Counted from the stretch's first letter, positions 1 to 7,468 are shown. The stretch: DNA of 8,262 nucleotides from Prevotellaceae bacterium (GCA_031288885.1 JAITQP010000077.1:1-8262), one strand, 5' to 3'. The notes: generated by a model from the letters alone, not told the origin. Numbers and translations: made by a program.

Positions 1-687
1 AGCGGAGCTGAAAACTTCGTAGTGGGTCTTATGAAAATTATCCAAGTACCAATAGTAGCCCGTTTCGATTTCTTGATAGACCTGCTGCCCTTGCCTGTCC
101 TGTCCCGTTCTGCGAAAACGTTTTGTGTTGTCCAATAAGGAGCATTGACCGTTAGCAAATTTCCACTCAAAATAGTCCGTATCGGATATCGCTTGTCGTT
201 GGTAGGCAAATTCTACGTAGTGTCCCTTGGCGTATAAATTATCAACGGTTGTTTTCTGCTGATTTTTAATAATGTCCAGCTGCATCTCGGAAAAATCGCC
301 ATGCGTAGTAAACGAAACGACAACCTTATCCCGCTCACAGGCTTCGGCTAACGATTGCCCGCATACATTTTTGGCATTATATAAATATTCACAATCCGGC
401 GAATGTCTTCTATCATTTTCCCAATATGGCTCAAGTAAGCTGGCAAGTTGCCCCTTAAATTTTCTTACCTCATCGTACTGGCGCGAAGCTTCCCCTACTA
501 AGATACTGTGCAAATTGGCGTTGTTGGTAACAAGATGTGACCATAAATCACACTTCTTGTACAGCACATTCTGGCTCAAGGTAATTTCTTTAAGAGTAGC
601 AGCAAAAGGTCGCAACCCTTCATTTGCAAAATGCTCTACCGACAAGAATTGCCCTGTTAAGGAGAGCTCGTTGATGAGTATGTCCAT
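1..687 (-). CDS. Unknown protein, third gene of DUF262/AAA operon (C-terminus cut by window edge)
   Basis: I do not recognise this family with confidence. The frame is open for 229 codons from an ATG at 687 down to base 1 without a stop, so the 3' end lies outside the window. The start follows the ATPase stop by 2 bp (TAATCATG), implying translational coupling. There is no signal peptide and no membrane segment. The N-terminus reads MDILINELSLTGQF. The middle is mixed and rather polar, with five cysteines that are scattered and do not form an obvious zinc site. The visible end (residues 210-229) is aromatic and charged: GYYWYLDNFHKTHYEVF, with D216, H219, H222 and E224. That spacing loosely recalls the D-x-x-H...E active-site stretch of colicin E3-like ribonucleases, but only this short patch supports it. 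The operon context suggests an effector or partner of the ATPase and DUF262 protein. The CDS itself is near certain; the function is open. Confidence 0.85.
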   Translation of the reverse strand, partial: MDILINELSLTGQFLSVEHFANEGLRPFAATLKEITLSQNVLYKKCDLWSHLVTNNANLHSILVGEASRQYDEVRKFKGQLASLLEPYWENDRRHSPDCEYLYNAKNVCGQSLAEACERDKVVVSFTTHGDFSEMQLDIIKNQQKTTVDNLYAKGHYVEFAYQRQAISDTDYFEWKFANGQCSLLDNTKRFRRTGQDRQGQQVYQEIETGYYWYLDNFHKTHYEVFSSA

Positions 688-689
688 GA

Positions 690-1796
690 TTACAAACCTA
701 AGAGTTCATCCAAATCGTCATCAAACTGGTCAAAGAGCCCTTTCCTGTGATTTAAGACACGTCCGGTATCGGAAAATTGAATTTCCGTGCTCACAGAAGT
801 ATTTGTATTGTCTAGCTCAAAGTAGTGGACTTTTACGTTGTTTTTGTCAATTTTTCTTGCGGCAATGGCTTTGCGTATGCCGTTAAAGATATGGTCGCTG
901 TGGGTTTCAATAATTATTTGCACTCCGGATTGTGCCGCCAACGCAATAAGCTCCGCCAGCTTGGATTGTCCGCGAGGATGCAGGTGCGCTTCGGGGTTTT
1001 CTATGAGGAGTAGGGCGCCGTCTCTTGCGGATAAAATCGCAGTAATTACAGGAAGCGCATACGTTAGCCCAAATGCCACATTTTCGGTTTTAAATTCATC
1101 GGTAGTCCCAACTCCTCCATCTCTGTCAAAAGAGTAGTGAACCGTAAAAGCCTCTCCGTTTTTTTTAGGGATAACATTCACATTGGGGCTTATTTCCCGC
1201 TCCCATGCGGTAGCTTGGTTAAGAAGGTCATCAAAGCTACTTTTGCTGTTTTTTAGGACAGGTTTTACAGGCTCCTTTCCCCAATAATCTAAAAATTGAG
1301 CAACTAATTCTCCATATCCGTTTTTCAAAGATATTTGCCGCTCATTTTCCACCTCAATATCTCCCCTTCCAAAGCTCAATTCGGGTAATCTTCCCGCGCT
1401 GATATACTGGAAGTTATTGTTGAATAAGGACAAATTCTTCAGCGAGGCGATATTCTCCACATTCATTTGTACCAAAGGAAGATAGTCTTTATTCTCCTTT
1501 GAAGAAAACTGCCACTGATACGTCTTTTCTTCTACTTTTATAGCAAACTGCAAAAAATCATCCTGTGCCGATTGATATATTGCATCTTTCCCTGTCCCAA
1601 TCTCGCACAGAGAGCCGCTAAGTCGGAGCGCTTCCTCTAAACGCTGCTGCTTATAGGATTGTCGTAGCAGTAAGAGGCTTTGAAAAACCGACGATTTTCC
1701 GCTACCATTTAAACCAGTAAGAACAGTCAATGGTTTTAAAGACAAGTCTGTATCAGCGTGCGATTTGAAATTATGGATATGCAGGTCAGCTATCAT
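690..1796 (-). CDS. AAA15-family ATPase with C-terminal DUF3696 (OLD/RecF-like)
   Basis: This is a 368-residue soluble ATPase of the ABC/SMC-like AAA15 group. It has Walker A GLNGSGKSS at 28-36, a YISAGR element at 131-136, a signature-like region ENVAFGLTYALP at 238-249, Walker B with the family hallmark LLLIENPEAHLHP at 262-274 (E266 catalytic), and the H-loop ETHSDH at 297-302. The end (about 317-366) fits DUF3696, including the GLFDQFDDDLDELL ending. Proteins of this group bind and hydrolyse ATP, dimerise through their nucleotide sites and often act as sensor or switch subunits in defence systems. No TOPRIM or HNH nuclease domain is present, so nuclease activity, if any, must come from a partner. 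The ATG overlaps the DUF262 stop as ATGA and has no Shine-Dalgarno sequence, so translation is probably coupled. The domain call is firm; the biological role is inferred from context. Confidence 0.93.
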   Translation of the reverse strand: MIADLHIHNFKSHADTDLSLKPLTVLTGLNGSGKSSVFQSLLLLRQSYKQQRLEEALRLSGSLCEIGTGKDAIYQSAQDDFLQFAIKVEEKTYQWQFSSKENKDYLPLVQMNVENIASLKNLSLFNNNFQYISAGRLPELSFGRGDIEVENERQISLKNGYGELVAQFLDYWGKEPVKPVLKNSKSSFDDLLNQATAWEREISPNVNVIPKKNGEAFTVHYSFDRDGGVGTTDEFKTENVAFGLTYALPVITAILSARDGALLLIENPEAHLHPRGQSKLAELIALAAQSGVQIIIETHSDHIFNGIRKAIAARKIDKNNVKVHYFELDNTNTSVSTEIQFSDTGRVLNHRKGLFDQFDDDLDELLGL

Positions 1797-3004
1797 ACAT
1801 TATTTAGCGTTTCGTTAATAATATTGTTTATATCCGTGAAGCGTTGTAGAACATTTACCTTGAGAGCTGTTCCTTGCGTCAATGAGCGTAAGAATTTGCC
1901 ATCTTCACTATTGTGTAGAGCAATGAGCTTATCGCGAAATATGTTTTTCTTGCTAATTAAGCTTTCGCATTGCTCATCGCTTAGCTTGGCAAAACTCACG
2001 CTTATAGAATCAAATAATGCCTTATTGATAGGTTTTCTCGGCGCGTCCAGCTGATACCGTTTACGAAAAGCATCGTTACCAAAGATAACAAAAGCCGTGT
2101 TCAACGCTTTCTTATAAGCTGACTTCAGCTGCATAATTTGTTCATTAGTCAAATCATATATTTTCTTCATACCTTTACTCATAAAGGTATCCATATCCGG
2201 CATATAATCATTGTAATCCGTCAGGTAAAATGCAACAAATCGGGTTGCGAAGTCTCTATCCTCCATTCTTTTGATGGGAATACGTCCTTCCGTTACTTTA
2301 ACAAATAATTTCCCCTCCTCTGTTGCTGTTTTTACTATCGTTTCTTTCTCATCATCACTTAAGTAGTGCTCATCTTTACCTCTTACCAGCTCAGCTACTA
2401 ATGTTGCCGGCGCTCCTTGATGCAAAGCGTTGCGCAATTCTTGTGGCGTTAACTCCAATCCTCCCTGGTTGAGGCGGCTGAAGATATTGTATTTCACCTC
2501 GTCGGGCGTTCCTTTCTCTAAAATATAAACAGTAATGGGAAAGGTTTTAATGCGACGTTGCAATTCTCGAGGTAATCCACCGTAGTCACAACCATTGTAC
2601 TCCCTCAAAAACTGAAGATTTTCTAGCTTTAATGTTTTGTTGATAACAAAACTTCTTAATGTGCTGATACGTTGCAAACCGTCTATTACTTCCCATTTGT
2701 TATCGTTAGAGCCGTCGAAATAAAAAGTTGGGACAGGCAAACGTAGCAGCACCGATTCTATTAAGCGGCTTTTTTTCGTATCGTTCCACAAATCGGGCAA
2801 TCGCTGAAATTCGCTATTCAGCTTTATTTCTTTGTATTCCAAGCGTTCTATCAGGTCGCCTAAAGTGAGGGGTTGCGTTGAAACTTTGATATCATTGGGA
2901 TTAAACGGATTGTCAATGACAATATTTTCGTCTTTCAGCTCTTGTTCAATATCAATATCAATACCGGTATCAACTTCCTTATCTTTTGCATTGATGGTTT
3001 CCAC
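1793..3004 (-). CDS. DUF262 (GmrS N-terminal-like) protein without a nuclease domain
   Basis: This 403-residue protein is the first gene of the AT-rich operon. Residues 1-35 are acidic and probably disordered. DUF262 follows at about 45-200: the FQR...W...LIESVLLRLPVP region (66-92), the nucleotide-pocket motif VIDGLQRISTL (106-116; DGLQR in place of the commoner DGQQR) and FSRLNQGG (175-182) followed by LTPQELRNALHQG. A helical MEDRDFATRFVAFYL segment (247-261) is also typical of DUF262 proteins. DUF262 is the ParB/sulfiredoxin-like domain of GmrSD, BrxU and SspE, where it binds or hydrolyses NTPs and controls DNA cleavage. The usual C-terminal DUF1524 HNH nuclease is absent: 265-403 is a lysine-rich, helical-looking region without an HNH motif. 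The start is GTG at 3004, chosen because GGAGGG sits 7 bases upstream and the next in-frame Met is far inside. The protein is probably a sensor or regulator for the two downstream genes. Confidence 0.92.
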   Translation of the reverse strand: METINAKDKEVDTGIDIDIEQELKDENIVIDNPFNPNDIKVSTQPLTLGDLIERLEYKEIKLNSEFQRLPDLWNDTKKSRLIESVLLRLPVPTFYFDGSNDNKWEVIDGLQRISTLRSFVINKTLKLENLQFLREYNGCDYGGLPRELQRRIKTFPITVYILEKGTPDEVKYNIFSRLNQGGLELTPQELRNALHQGAPATLVAELVRGKDEHYLSDDEKETIVKTATEEGKLFVKVTEGRIPIKRMEDRDFATRFVAFYLTDYNDYMPDMDTFMSKGMKKIYDLTNEQIMQLKSAYKKALNTAFVIFGNDAFRKRYQLDAPRKPINKALFDSISVSFAKLSDEQCESLISKKNIFRDKLIALHNSEDGKFLRSLTQGTALKVNVLQRFTDINNIINETLNNV

Positions 3005-3011
3005 TATAATT

Positions 3012-3017
3012 CCCTCC
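3012..3017 (-). promoter_or_regulatory. Shine-Dalgarno site for the DUF262 gene
   Basis: On the minus strand GGAGGG lies 7 bases before the GTG at 3004. It is the clearest ribosome binding site in the window; the AI-2E, ald and dcp-like genes have none that I can see. It decides the GTG start, and it is atypical for Bacteroidota, in which AT-rich leaders without a Shine-Dalgarno sequence are common. Confidence 0.7.
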
Positions 3018-3028
3018 GCTATTTTTTA

Positions 3029-3036
3029 CAAGGTTA
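3029..3036 (-). promoter_or_regulatory. Possible weak -7 promoter element of the DUF262 operon
   Basis: The minus strand reads TAACCTTG, one mismatch from the Bacteroidota -7 consensus TAnnTTTG. It would place the transcript start roughly 15-20 bases before the GTG, just upstream of the Shine-Dalgarno site. I find no TTTG at the usual -33 distance, so the site is weak or fortuitous. It lies in the only gap (3005-3063) where an operon-specific promoter could sit outside the dcp-like gene. Confidence 0.3.
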
Positions 3037-3051
3037 TAAAATCCACGCCGC

Positions 3052-3065
3052 TTAATTCCTAATTC
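3052..3065 (-). repeat. Two-unit heptamer repeat remnant at the dcp/DUF262 junction
   Basis: The plus strand reads TTAATTC CTAATTC, i.e. minus strand GAATTAG GAATTAA. The first unit is identical to units of the large array at 7469-7546 and the second differs by one base. The first unit begins inside the TGA stop of the dcp-like gene (TGAATTAG), exactly as in psd. It marks the boundary between the GC-rich chromosome and the AT-rich operon. Confidence 0.6.
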
Positions 3066-5166
3066 ACTTCAGCCCTCTCCTCACCAGCAACGGCGTTATG
3101 CTGGGCTCGCTGCCGCGGAAGCGCTTGTAGAGCGTCATGGCGTCTTCCGTTCCGCCGCGCTCGAGGATGCACTTGCGCAGCGCCGTGGCAACGCCCTTGT
3201 CAAAAATGTTGCCGGTTTTTACGAACTGGTCAAATGCGTCGGCGTCGAGCACCTCCGACCAGATGTAGCTGTAGTAGCCGGCCTCGTAGGCGCTGCTGGA
3301 GAAAATGTGGTTGAAGTAGGTGGTGCGGTAGCGCGGCAGTATCGACGGTATCAGCCCGAGCTTGTCCATGGAGCTTTTTTCGTGCTGCTGCACGTCTATT
3401 TTTGCGGCGTCCTTCAGGATGTGGTAGTCCATGTCGAGCCACGAGGCGGCGAGGTACTCCACCGTTTTGAAGCCCTGCCCGTAGCGCGCGGAGGCGGTGA
3501 TTTTGTTCACGAGCTCGGCGGGAATTACCTCGCTTGTTTCGTAGTGCTTGGCGTAGAGGTTTAGGAGCTCCGGCTGGAACGCCCAGTTCTCCATTATTTG
3601 CGAAAGCATTTCAACAAAGTCGCGGGGAACGTTTGTTCCGGCAAGGCTGCGGTACCGGCAGCTGGAGAAGAGGCTGTGGAGGGCGTGCCCAAACTCGTGG
3701 AAGAACGTTTCCACCTCGTCGGGGGTGAGGAGGGCGGGCGCGCCGTTGGTGGCGGGCGAAAAGTTGCACACCAGCGAGATGACCGGCGCTACGCGCTTGC
3801 CGTCGTGGTAGCGCTGCTCGCGGAAGTCCGTCATCCATGCGCCGCCGCGCTTGCCGCTGCGGGGGAAAAAGTCCATGTAGATAAGCCCCAGAAAATCGCC
3901 GTTGCTGTCGTTTGCGCCAAAGCACACCACGTCTTTGTGGTAAACCGGCACGTCGGTAACCTGCGTGAACGTTACGCCGTAGAGCTTTTCTACCAGCGTA
4001 AAGATGCCCCCGCGCACGTTTTCGAGCTTAAAGTAGGGTCGCAGCTGCTCGTCGTCCAAGTCGTAGCTTTGCTGCTTGATTTTTTGGGCGTAGTAGCGCC
4101 AGTCGGCGGCGGTGAGCGGAGCGGGGGCTGCGCCTTTGTCCGCCAGCGCTTGTTGCTCCTGCTGCTCCTGCTTTGCCTTGCGCAGGGCGGGTTCCCACAC
4201 CTGCGCCAGCATGCTGTACACGCTTTGCGAGGTTTTTGCCATGCACTCCTCCAGCACGTAGTCGGCGTAGGTTTCGTAGCCCAGCAGGTTGGCCTTTTGC
4301 ACGCGCAGGCTCACGATTTGCGCCACCACGGCGTTGTTGTCCTTGTCGTTGCCGTTGTTGGCGCGGTTGGCGTAGGCGTTGAGCATTTTTTCGCGCAGCG
4401 GGCGGCTGTCGGCGTACTGCAAAAAGGGCATTATGCTTGGGTTTTTGAGCGTAAACACCCACTTTCCCTTTTGCCCTTCCGCCTCGGCGGTGGCGGCGGC
4501 AGCGTCAAGCAGCGACTGCGGCAGCCCCGACAGGTCGCTCGCGTCGTCTATCACCAGCCGAAAGCTGTTGGTTTCGCTCAGCAGGTTTTGCCCAAACCGG
4601 AGCAGCAGCGTGGCGAGCTGCTCGTTCACCTGCCGCAGCTTTTCCTTGCTTTCGGGCGAGAGCGCCGCGCCGCCGCGCACAAAATTTTTGTAGGTGTTCT
4701 CCAAGAGCTTTTTCTGCTCAAGGCTCAGGCTGAGCGTGTCGCGCTGCCCGTACACGGCGGTTATCCGCGCAAAGAGCTGCTCGTTGAGCAAAATATCGTC
4801 CCTGTGCGTGGAGAGCATGGGGGTTACCGTTTCCGCAATGGCGTCCATTTCGGGGTTGGTTTCGGCCTCCACAAGGTTGAAGAAGACGTAGCGCACGCGC
4901 CGCAGCATTTCGCCGCTCAGCTCCAGCGCCTCGATGGTGTTGGCAAAGTCCGGCGCCTGCGGGTTGGCGGCGATGCTCTGTACCTCCGCCGCTTCGCGCT
5001 TTATGCCCTCCTCAAAGGCGGGCAGGTAGTGCGCAGTTTTGATTTTATCGAATGGGGGAACTTGGTGCGGCGTTTGGTATTCGCCAAAAAACGGGTTGCT
5101 CCCGACGCCTGAACATGCTGTTGCAGCTGCTGCGATAGTCATGATAAATGTAGCTTTACGAAACAT
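3064..5166 (-). CDS. dcp: M3-family peptidyl-dipeptidase, predicted lipoprotein (Dcp-like)
   Basis: This 700-residue zinc metallopeptidase is the full length expected for Dcp/oligopeptidase A relatives, which remove dipeptides from peptide C-termini or cut short peptides. The active site is intact: H490-E491-F-G-H494 (HEFGH) with the third zinc ligand E519 in DFVEMLSQ, 25 residues after H494 as in thimet oligopeptidase. The substrate-binding tyrosine-rich YEAGYYSYIW lies at 627-636. Residues 1-18 (MFRKATFIMTIAAAATAC) look like a lipoprotein signal with C18 as the lipidated cysteine, although alanine at -3 is a weak lipobox residue. It would therefore act on the periplasmic side of a membrane rather than in the cytosol as E. 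coli Dcp does. The ATG at 5166 keeps this signal; Met9 would lose the charged start. No Shine-Dalgarno sequence precedes it. The 49-bp gap to ald contains a heptamer repeat. Dipeptidyl carboxypeptidase versus oligopeptidase cannot be settled from sequence alone. Confidence 0.93.
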   Translation of the reverse strand: MFRKATFIMTIAAAATACSGVGSNPFFGEYQTPHQVPPFDKIKTAHYLPAFEEGIKREAAEVQSIAANPQAPDFANTIEALELSGEMLRRVRYVFFNLVEAETNPEMDAIAETVTPMLSTHRDDILLNEQLFARITAVYGQRDTLSLSLEQKKLLENTYKNFVRGGAALSPESKEKLRQVNEQLATLLLRFGQNLLSETNSFRLVIDDASDLSGLPQSLLDAAAATAEAEGQKGKWVFTLKNPSIMPFLQYADSRPLREKMLNAYANRANNGNDKDNNAVVAQIVSLRVQKANLLGYETYADYVLEECMAKTSQSVYSMLAQVWEPALRKAKQEQQEQQALADKGAAPAPLTAADWRYYAQKIKQQSYDLDDEQLRPYFKLENVRGGIFTLVEKLYGVTFTQVTDVPVYHKDVVCFGANDSNGDFLGLIYMDFFPRSGKRGGAWMTDFREQRYHDGKRVAPVISLVCNFSPATNGAPALLTPDEVETFFHEFGHALHSLFSSCRYRSLAGTNVPRDFVEMLSQIMENWAFQPELLNLYAKHYETSEVIPAELVNKITASARYGQGFKTVEYLAASWLDMDYHILKDAAKIDVQQHEKSSMDKLGLIPSILPRYRTTYFNHIFSSSAYEAGYYSYIWSEVLDADAFDQFVKTGNIFDKGVATALRKCILERGGTEDAMTLYKRFRGSEPSITPLLVRRGLK

Positions 5167-5175
5167 AATTTTAAA

Positions 5176-5196
5176 TAGTGATTAGTGATTAGTGAT
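5176..5196. repeat. TAGTGAT x3 heptamer tandem repeat between ald and dcp
   Basis: Three exact copies of TAGTGAT occupy 21 of the 49 bases between the ald stop and the dcp-like start. A TTAATTGTTAA tract follows on the plus strand. In the other phase the unit is TTAGTGA, related to the TTAGGAA/TTACGAA units at 7469-7546. On the minus strand each junction of units yields TAA, so stops fall in successive frames. Confidence 0.85.
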
Positions 5197-5215
5197 TAAT
5201 TGTTAAATATTTGAA

Positions 5216-6325
5216 TTATATATTGTCAAGCGGCTCGTAGGTTAAGCCGAAGGCTTTTGCCACCTCGGGGTAGGTTATTTTGCCGCTGGTTACGTTTACG
5301 CCGGCCTTGAGCCCCGCGTCGCTTTTGCAGGCTTCCCTCCAGCCTTGGTCGGCCAGCTTGAAGACGTAGGGCAGCGTGGCGTTGGTGAGGGCAAGCGTGG
5401 AGGTGTAGGGCACCGCGCCGGGGATGTTGGCAACGCAGTAGTGCACAATGCCGTCCACCTCGTATATCGGCTCCGTGTGGGTGGTGGGGTGCGACGTTTC
5501 AAAGCATCCCCCTTGGTCAATGGCCACATCCACCAGCACGCTGCCCTTTTTGAGCAGCTTGAGCATGTTGCGGGTGAGCAGGTGAGGGGTTTTTGCGCCG
5601 GGTATCAGCACTGCGCCAATGGCTAAGTCCACGTGCGGCAGCTCGTGCTCAATGTTGTGGGTGGACGAGTAGAGCGTTTGCACGTTGGCGGGCATGATGC
5701 TGTCTAAGTAGCGCAGGCGCGGCAGGGAGATATCGGCAATCGTTACGCTTGCCCCCGAGCCGGCGGCCACGAGCGCGGCGTGGTAGCCAACAACGCCTCC
5801 GCCCAAAATCAGAATGTGCGCGGGTTTTACGCCCGGCACGCCTCCCAGCAGGATGCCCTTTCCGCCCTGCGGCTTTTCGAGGTACTTTGCGCCCTCCTGA
5901 ACGGACATGCGTCCGGCAACCTCGCTCATGGGGATGAGCAGCGGCAGCGTGCGGTCGCGCGTCTCCACCGTTTCGTAGGCGATGCACGTCGCGCCGCTTT
6001 TCAGCATGGCGTTCAGCAGCGTCTCCTCCGATGCGAAGTGGAAGTAGGTGAACAGCGTCTGCCCGCTGCGCACGAGCGGGTATTCCTGCGCTATCGGCTC
6101 CTTAACCTTCAGTATCATTTCGGCGCGCCGGTAGACCTCCTCGATGGAGGGGAGGATTTCTGCGCCGGCGGCAGCGTACTCTGCGTCGGAAAAGCCGCTG
6201 TTTTCGCCCGCCGTGCGCTGCACGTACACCGTGTGGCCTCGCTTCACCACCTCCTTTACGCCGCTGGGCGTAATGGCCACGCGGTTTTCGTTGTTTTTAA
6301 TTTCCTTTGGGATGCCGATAATCAT
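5216..6325 (-). CDS. ald: Alanine dehydrogenase (NAD-dependent)
   Basis: This gene encodes 369 residues, collinear and equal in length to characterised alanine dehydrogenases. The enzyme reversibly deaminates L-alanine to pyruvate and ammonium with NAD in the cytosol, as a hexamer. The N-terminal MIIGIPKEIKNNENRVA contains R15. K75 (ILKVKEP) and H96 (TYFHF) are the substrate and catalytic residues, GGGVVG at 175-180 is the NAD-binding glycine motif, D198 (IADIS) should bind the adenosine ribose, and D270 (VAIDQGG) completes the active site. These numbers coincide with those of the Mycobacterium tuberculosis enzyme, so no insertion or deletion disturbs the core. The start is well supported by the conserved first residues, although no Shine-Dalgarno sequence precedes it. 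The gene lies 43 bp after the AI-2E gene and may share its transcript. Pyridine nucleotide transhydrogenase alpha is a related family but is longer and lacks this length and active-site set. Confidence 0.96.
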   Translation of the reverse strand: MIIGIPKEIKNNENRVAITPSGVKEVVKRGHTVYVQRTAGENSGFSDAEYAAAGAEILPSIEEVYRRAEMILKVKEPIAQEYPLVRSGQTLFTYFHFASEETLLNAMLKSGATCIAYETVETRDRTLPLLIPMSEVAGRMSVQEGAKYLEKPQGGKGILLGGVPGVKPAHILILGGGVVGYHAALVAAGSGASVTIADISLPRLRYLDSIMPANVQTLYSSTHNIEHELPHVDLAIGAVLIPGAKTPHLLTRNMLKLLKKGSVLVDVAIDQGGCFETSHPTTHTEPIYEVDGIVHYCVANIPGAVPYTSTLALTNATLPYVFKLADQGWREACKSDAGLKAGVNVTSGKITYPEVAKAFGLTYEPLDNI

Positions 6326-6368
6326 AGGTAGTTTTTTAATCTATAAATAATATTTTTAGTATATAGCG

Positions 6369-7466
6369 CTAAATTTTTTCCGTGAGCTTTTGCACCAAGC
6401 GGAAGTTGTTGAAAAATTCTTTGGCAAATACGCGCAGCACCGTGTAGGTGGGGATGGCCACGAGCATTCCCAAGATGCCGCCCAAGCTGCCCGCAATGAG
6501 GATAACCAGAAATATCTCCAGCGGGTGCGCCTTTACGCTGCTGGAGTATATGAGCGGCTGCAGCGTTGATGCGTCTATCGCCTGCACGGAGAGGAAAACC
6601 GCCAGCGCCTTAATCCAGAACGGGAGGAACTCAACGCCCGTGTTGGCTGCCGTGACCAAGCAGATGACCGTTCCTATCGCGTAGCTTATCAGCTGCCCCA
6701 CGTAGGGTATCATGTTGAGCACGCCCGCCAGCAGCCCGATGAACAGCGCCTGATGCCACGAAAACCCTGCAATTAGCGCAAGCCCCAGCGTCAGCAGGGT
6801 CATCACGCAGAGGATGTCGGAGAAGATGCCGACAAAGTAGCGCACCAGCAGCCGGTGAATGGACGACAGCGCCCGCGCGATGTTGGCCTCGTAGCGCTGC
6901 GGAAAAAGGATGATGACGGCCTGATAAAACAGCTTATCCTCCTTTAAAAAGAAGAACGTGATGAACGATATGGCGAACAGGGCAATGGCAAAATCCCTGA
7001 TGATGCTTGCCAGCGAGCCCACAAAGGTGGAGAGCTGCGACACGATGGCCATCTTCTCCAGCTCGTGCGAAATTGTGATTTTTAGCGAAAAGTTGGGGTC
7101 GGACGAGACGTACTTTCGCGCCAGCAGGTCGGCTTGGTGCAGCGGCTTGTCCAGCTGGTTAACGATGCCGTCCACATCTACGCGGCTCAGCTCGTTGAGC
7201 TGACCGGCTATGAGCGGCGTGAAAACGTAAAAAAACAGCACAAACACCAGCCACAGGGACAGCAGCGTGAGCGCAGCGCGCACCGCCATGGGGAGCCGCC
7301 ACTTCTTGTAGCGCACCTGCGAAAGCAGCTTCATGAGCGGCTTGCCGATGAGCGAAAGCACGGCGGCAATCAGCACGTAGGCGACAATGTGCTGGAAATA
7401 CCACACCACCGCCAGCACCGCCGCCGTAACCACAGACATTATAATATATCGCGCAAGACGATTCAT
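6369..7466 (-). CDS. AI-2E/PerM family membrane transporter
   Basis: This 365-residue polytopic inner-membrane protein has hydrophobic stretches at about 7-40 (two passes), 60-83, 152-174, 208-234, 236-275, 282-298 and 315-345. A soluble segment at about 95-150 follows the third pass, the usual layout of the family. Conserved family patches are visible: GLLAGVLNMIPYVGQ at 244-258 and the C-terminal TLQPLIYSSS...HPLEIF...GILGMLVAIPTYTVLR (301-345). Members have been proposed to export autoinducer-2 or act as cation antiporters or permeases, and the substrate cannot be read from the sequence. The ATG at 7466 is directly preceded by a heptamer repeat array and has no Shine-Dalgarno sequence. The gene sits 78 bp downstream of psd. 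A role coupled to phospholipid synthesis is not implied by this adjacency alone. Confidence 0.92.
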   Translation of the reverse strand: MNRLARYIIMSVVTAAVLAVVWYFQHIVAYVLIAAVLSLIGKPLMKLLSQVRYKKWRLPMAVRAALTLLSLWLVFVLFFYVFTPLIAGQLNELSRVDVDGIVNQLDKPLHQADLLARKYVSSDPNFSLKITISHELEKMAIVSQLSTFVGSLASIIRDFAIALFAISFITFFFLKEDKLFYQAVIILFPQRYEANIARALSSIHRLLVRYFVGIFSDILCVMTLLTLGLALIAGFSWHQALFIGLLAGVLNMIPYVGQLISYAIGTVICLVTAANTGVEFLPFWIKALAVFLSVQAIDASTLQPLIYSSSVKAHPLEIFLVILIAGSLGGILGMLVAIPTYTVLRVFAKEFFNNFRLVQKLTEKI

Positions 7467-7468
7467 AT

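Noticed and set aside
272..886. A 204-codon plus-strand frame over the left operon
   Set aside because: It lies opposite two real minus-strand genes whose frames are coupled. The predicted protein is low in recognisable motifs and rich in Ser, Cys and Arg, typical of an antisense shadow.
690..1796. Septu PtuA or Gabija GajA
   Set aside because: The ATPase lacks the TOPRIM domain of GajA, and no HNH PtuB-like or UvrD-like partner lies next to it. The DUF3696 ending and the DUF262 neighbour point to a different arrangement.
1793..3004. Type IV restriction enzyme of the GmrSD class
   Set aside because: Only the DUF262 half is present. No DUF1524 HNH motif is seen in this protein or in the ATPase.
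3598..5112. A 504-codon open frame on the plus strand opposite the dcp-like gene
   Set aside because: It is antisense to a gene with an intact zinc site. Its protein is rich in Val, Leu, Ala, His and Arg with poly-Leu runs, as expected from the reverse of a GC-rich coding frame. No domain is recognisable.
5167..5215. CRISPR-like short repeats between ald and dcp
   Set aside because: The units are contiguous heptamers without spacers.
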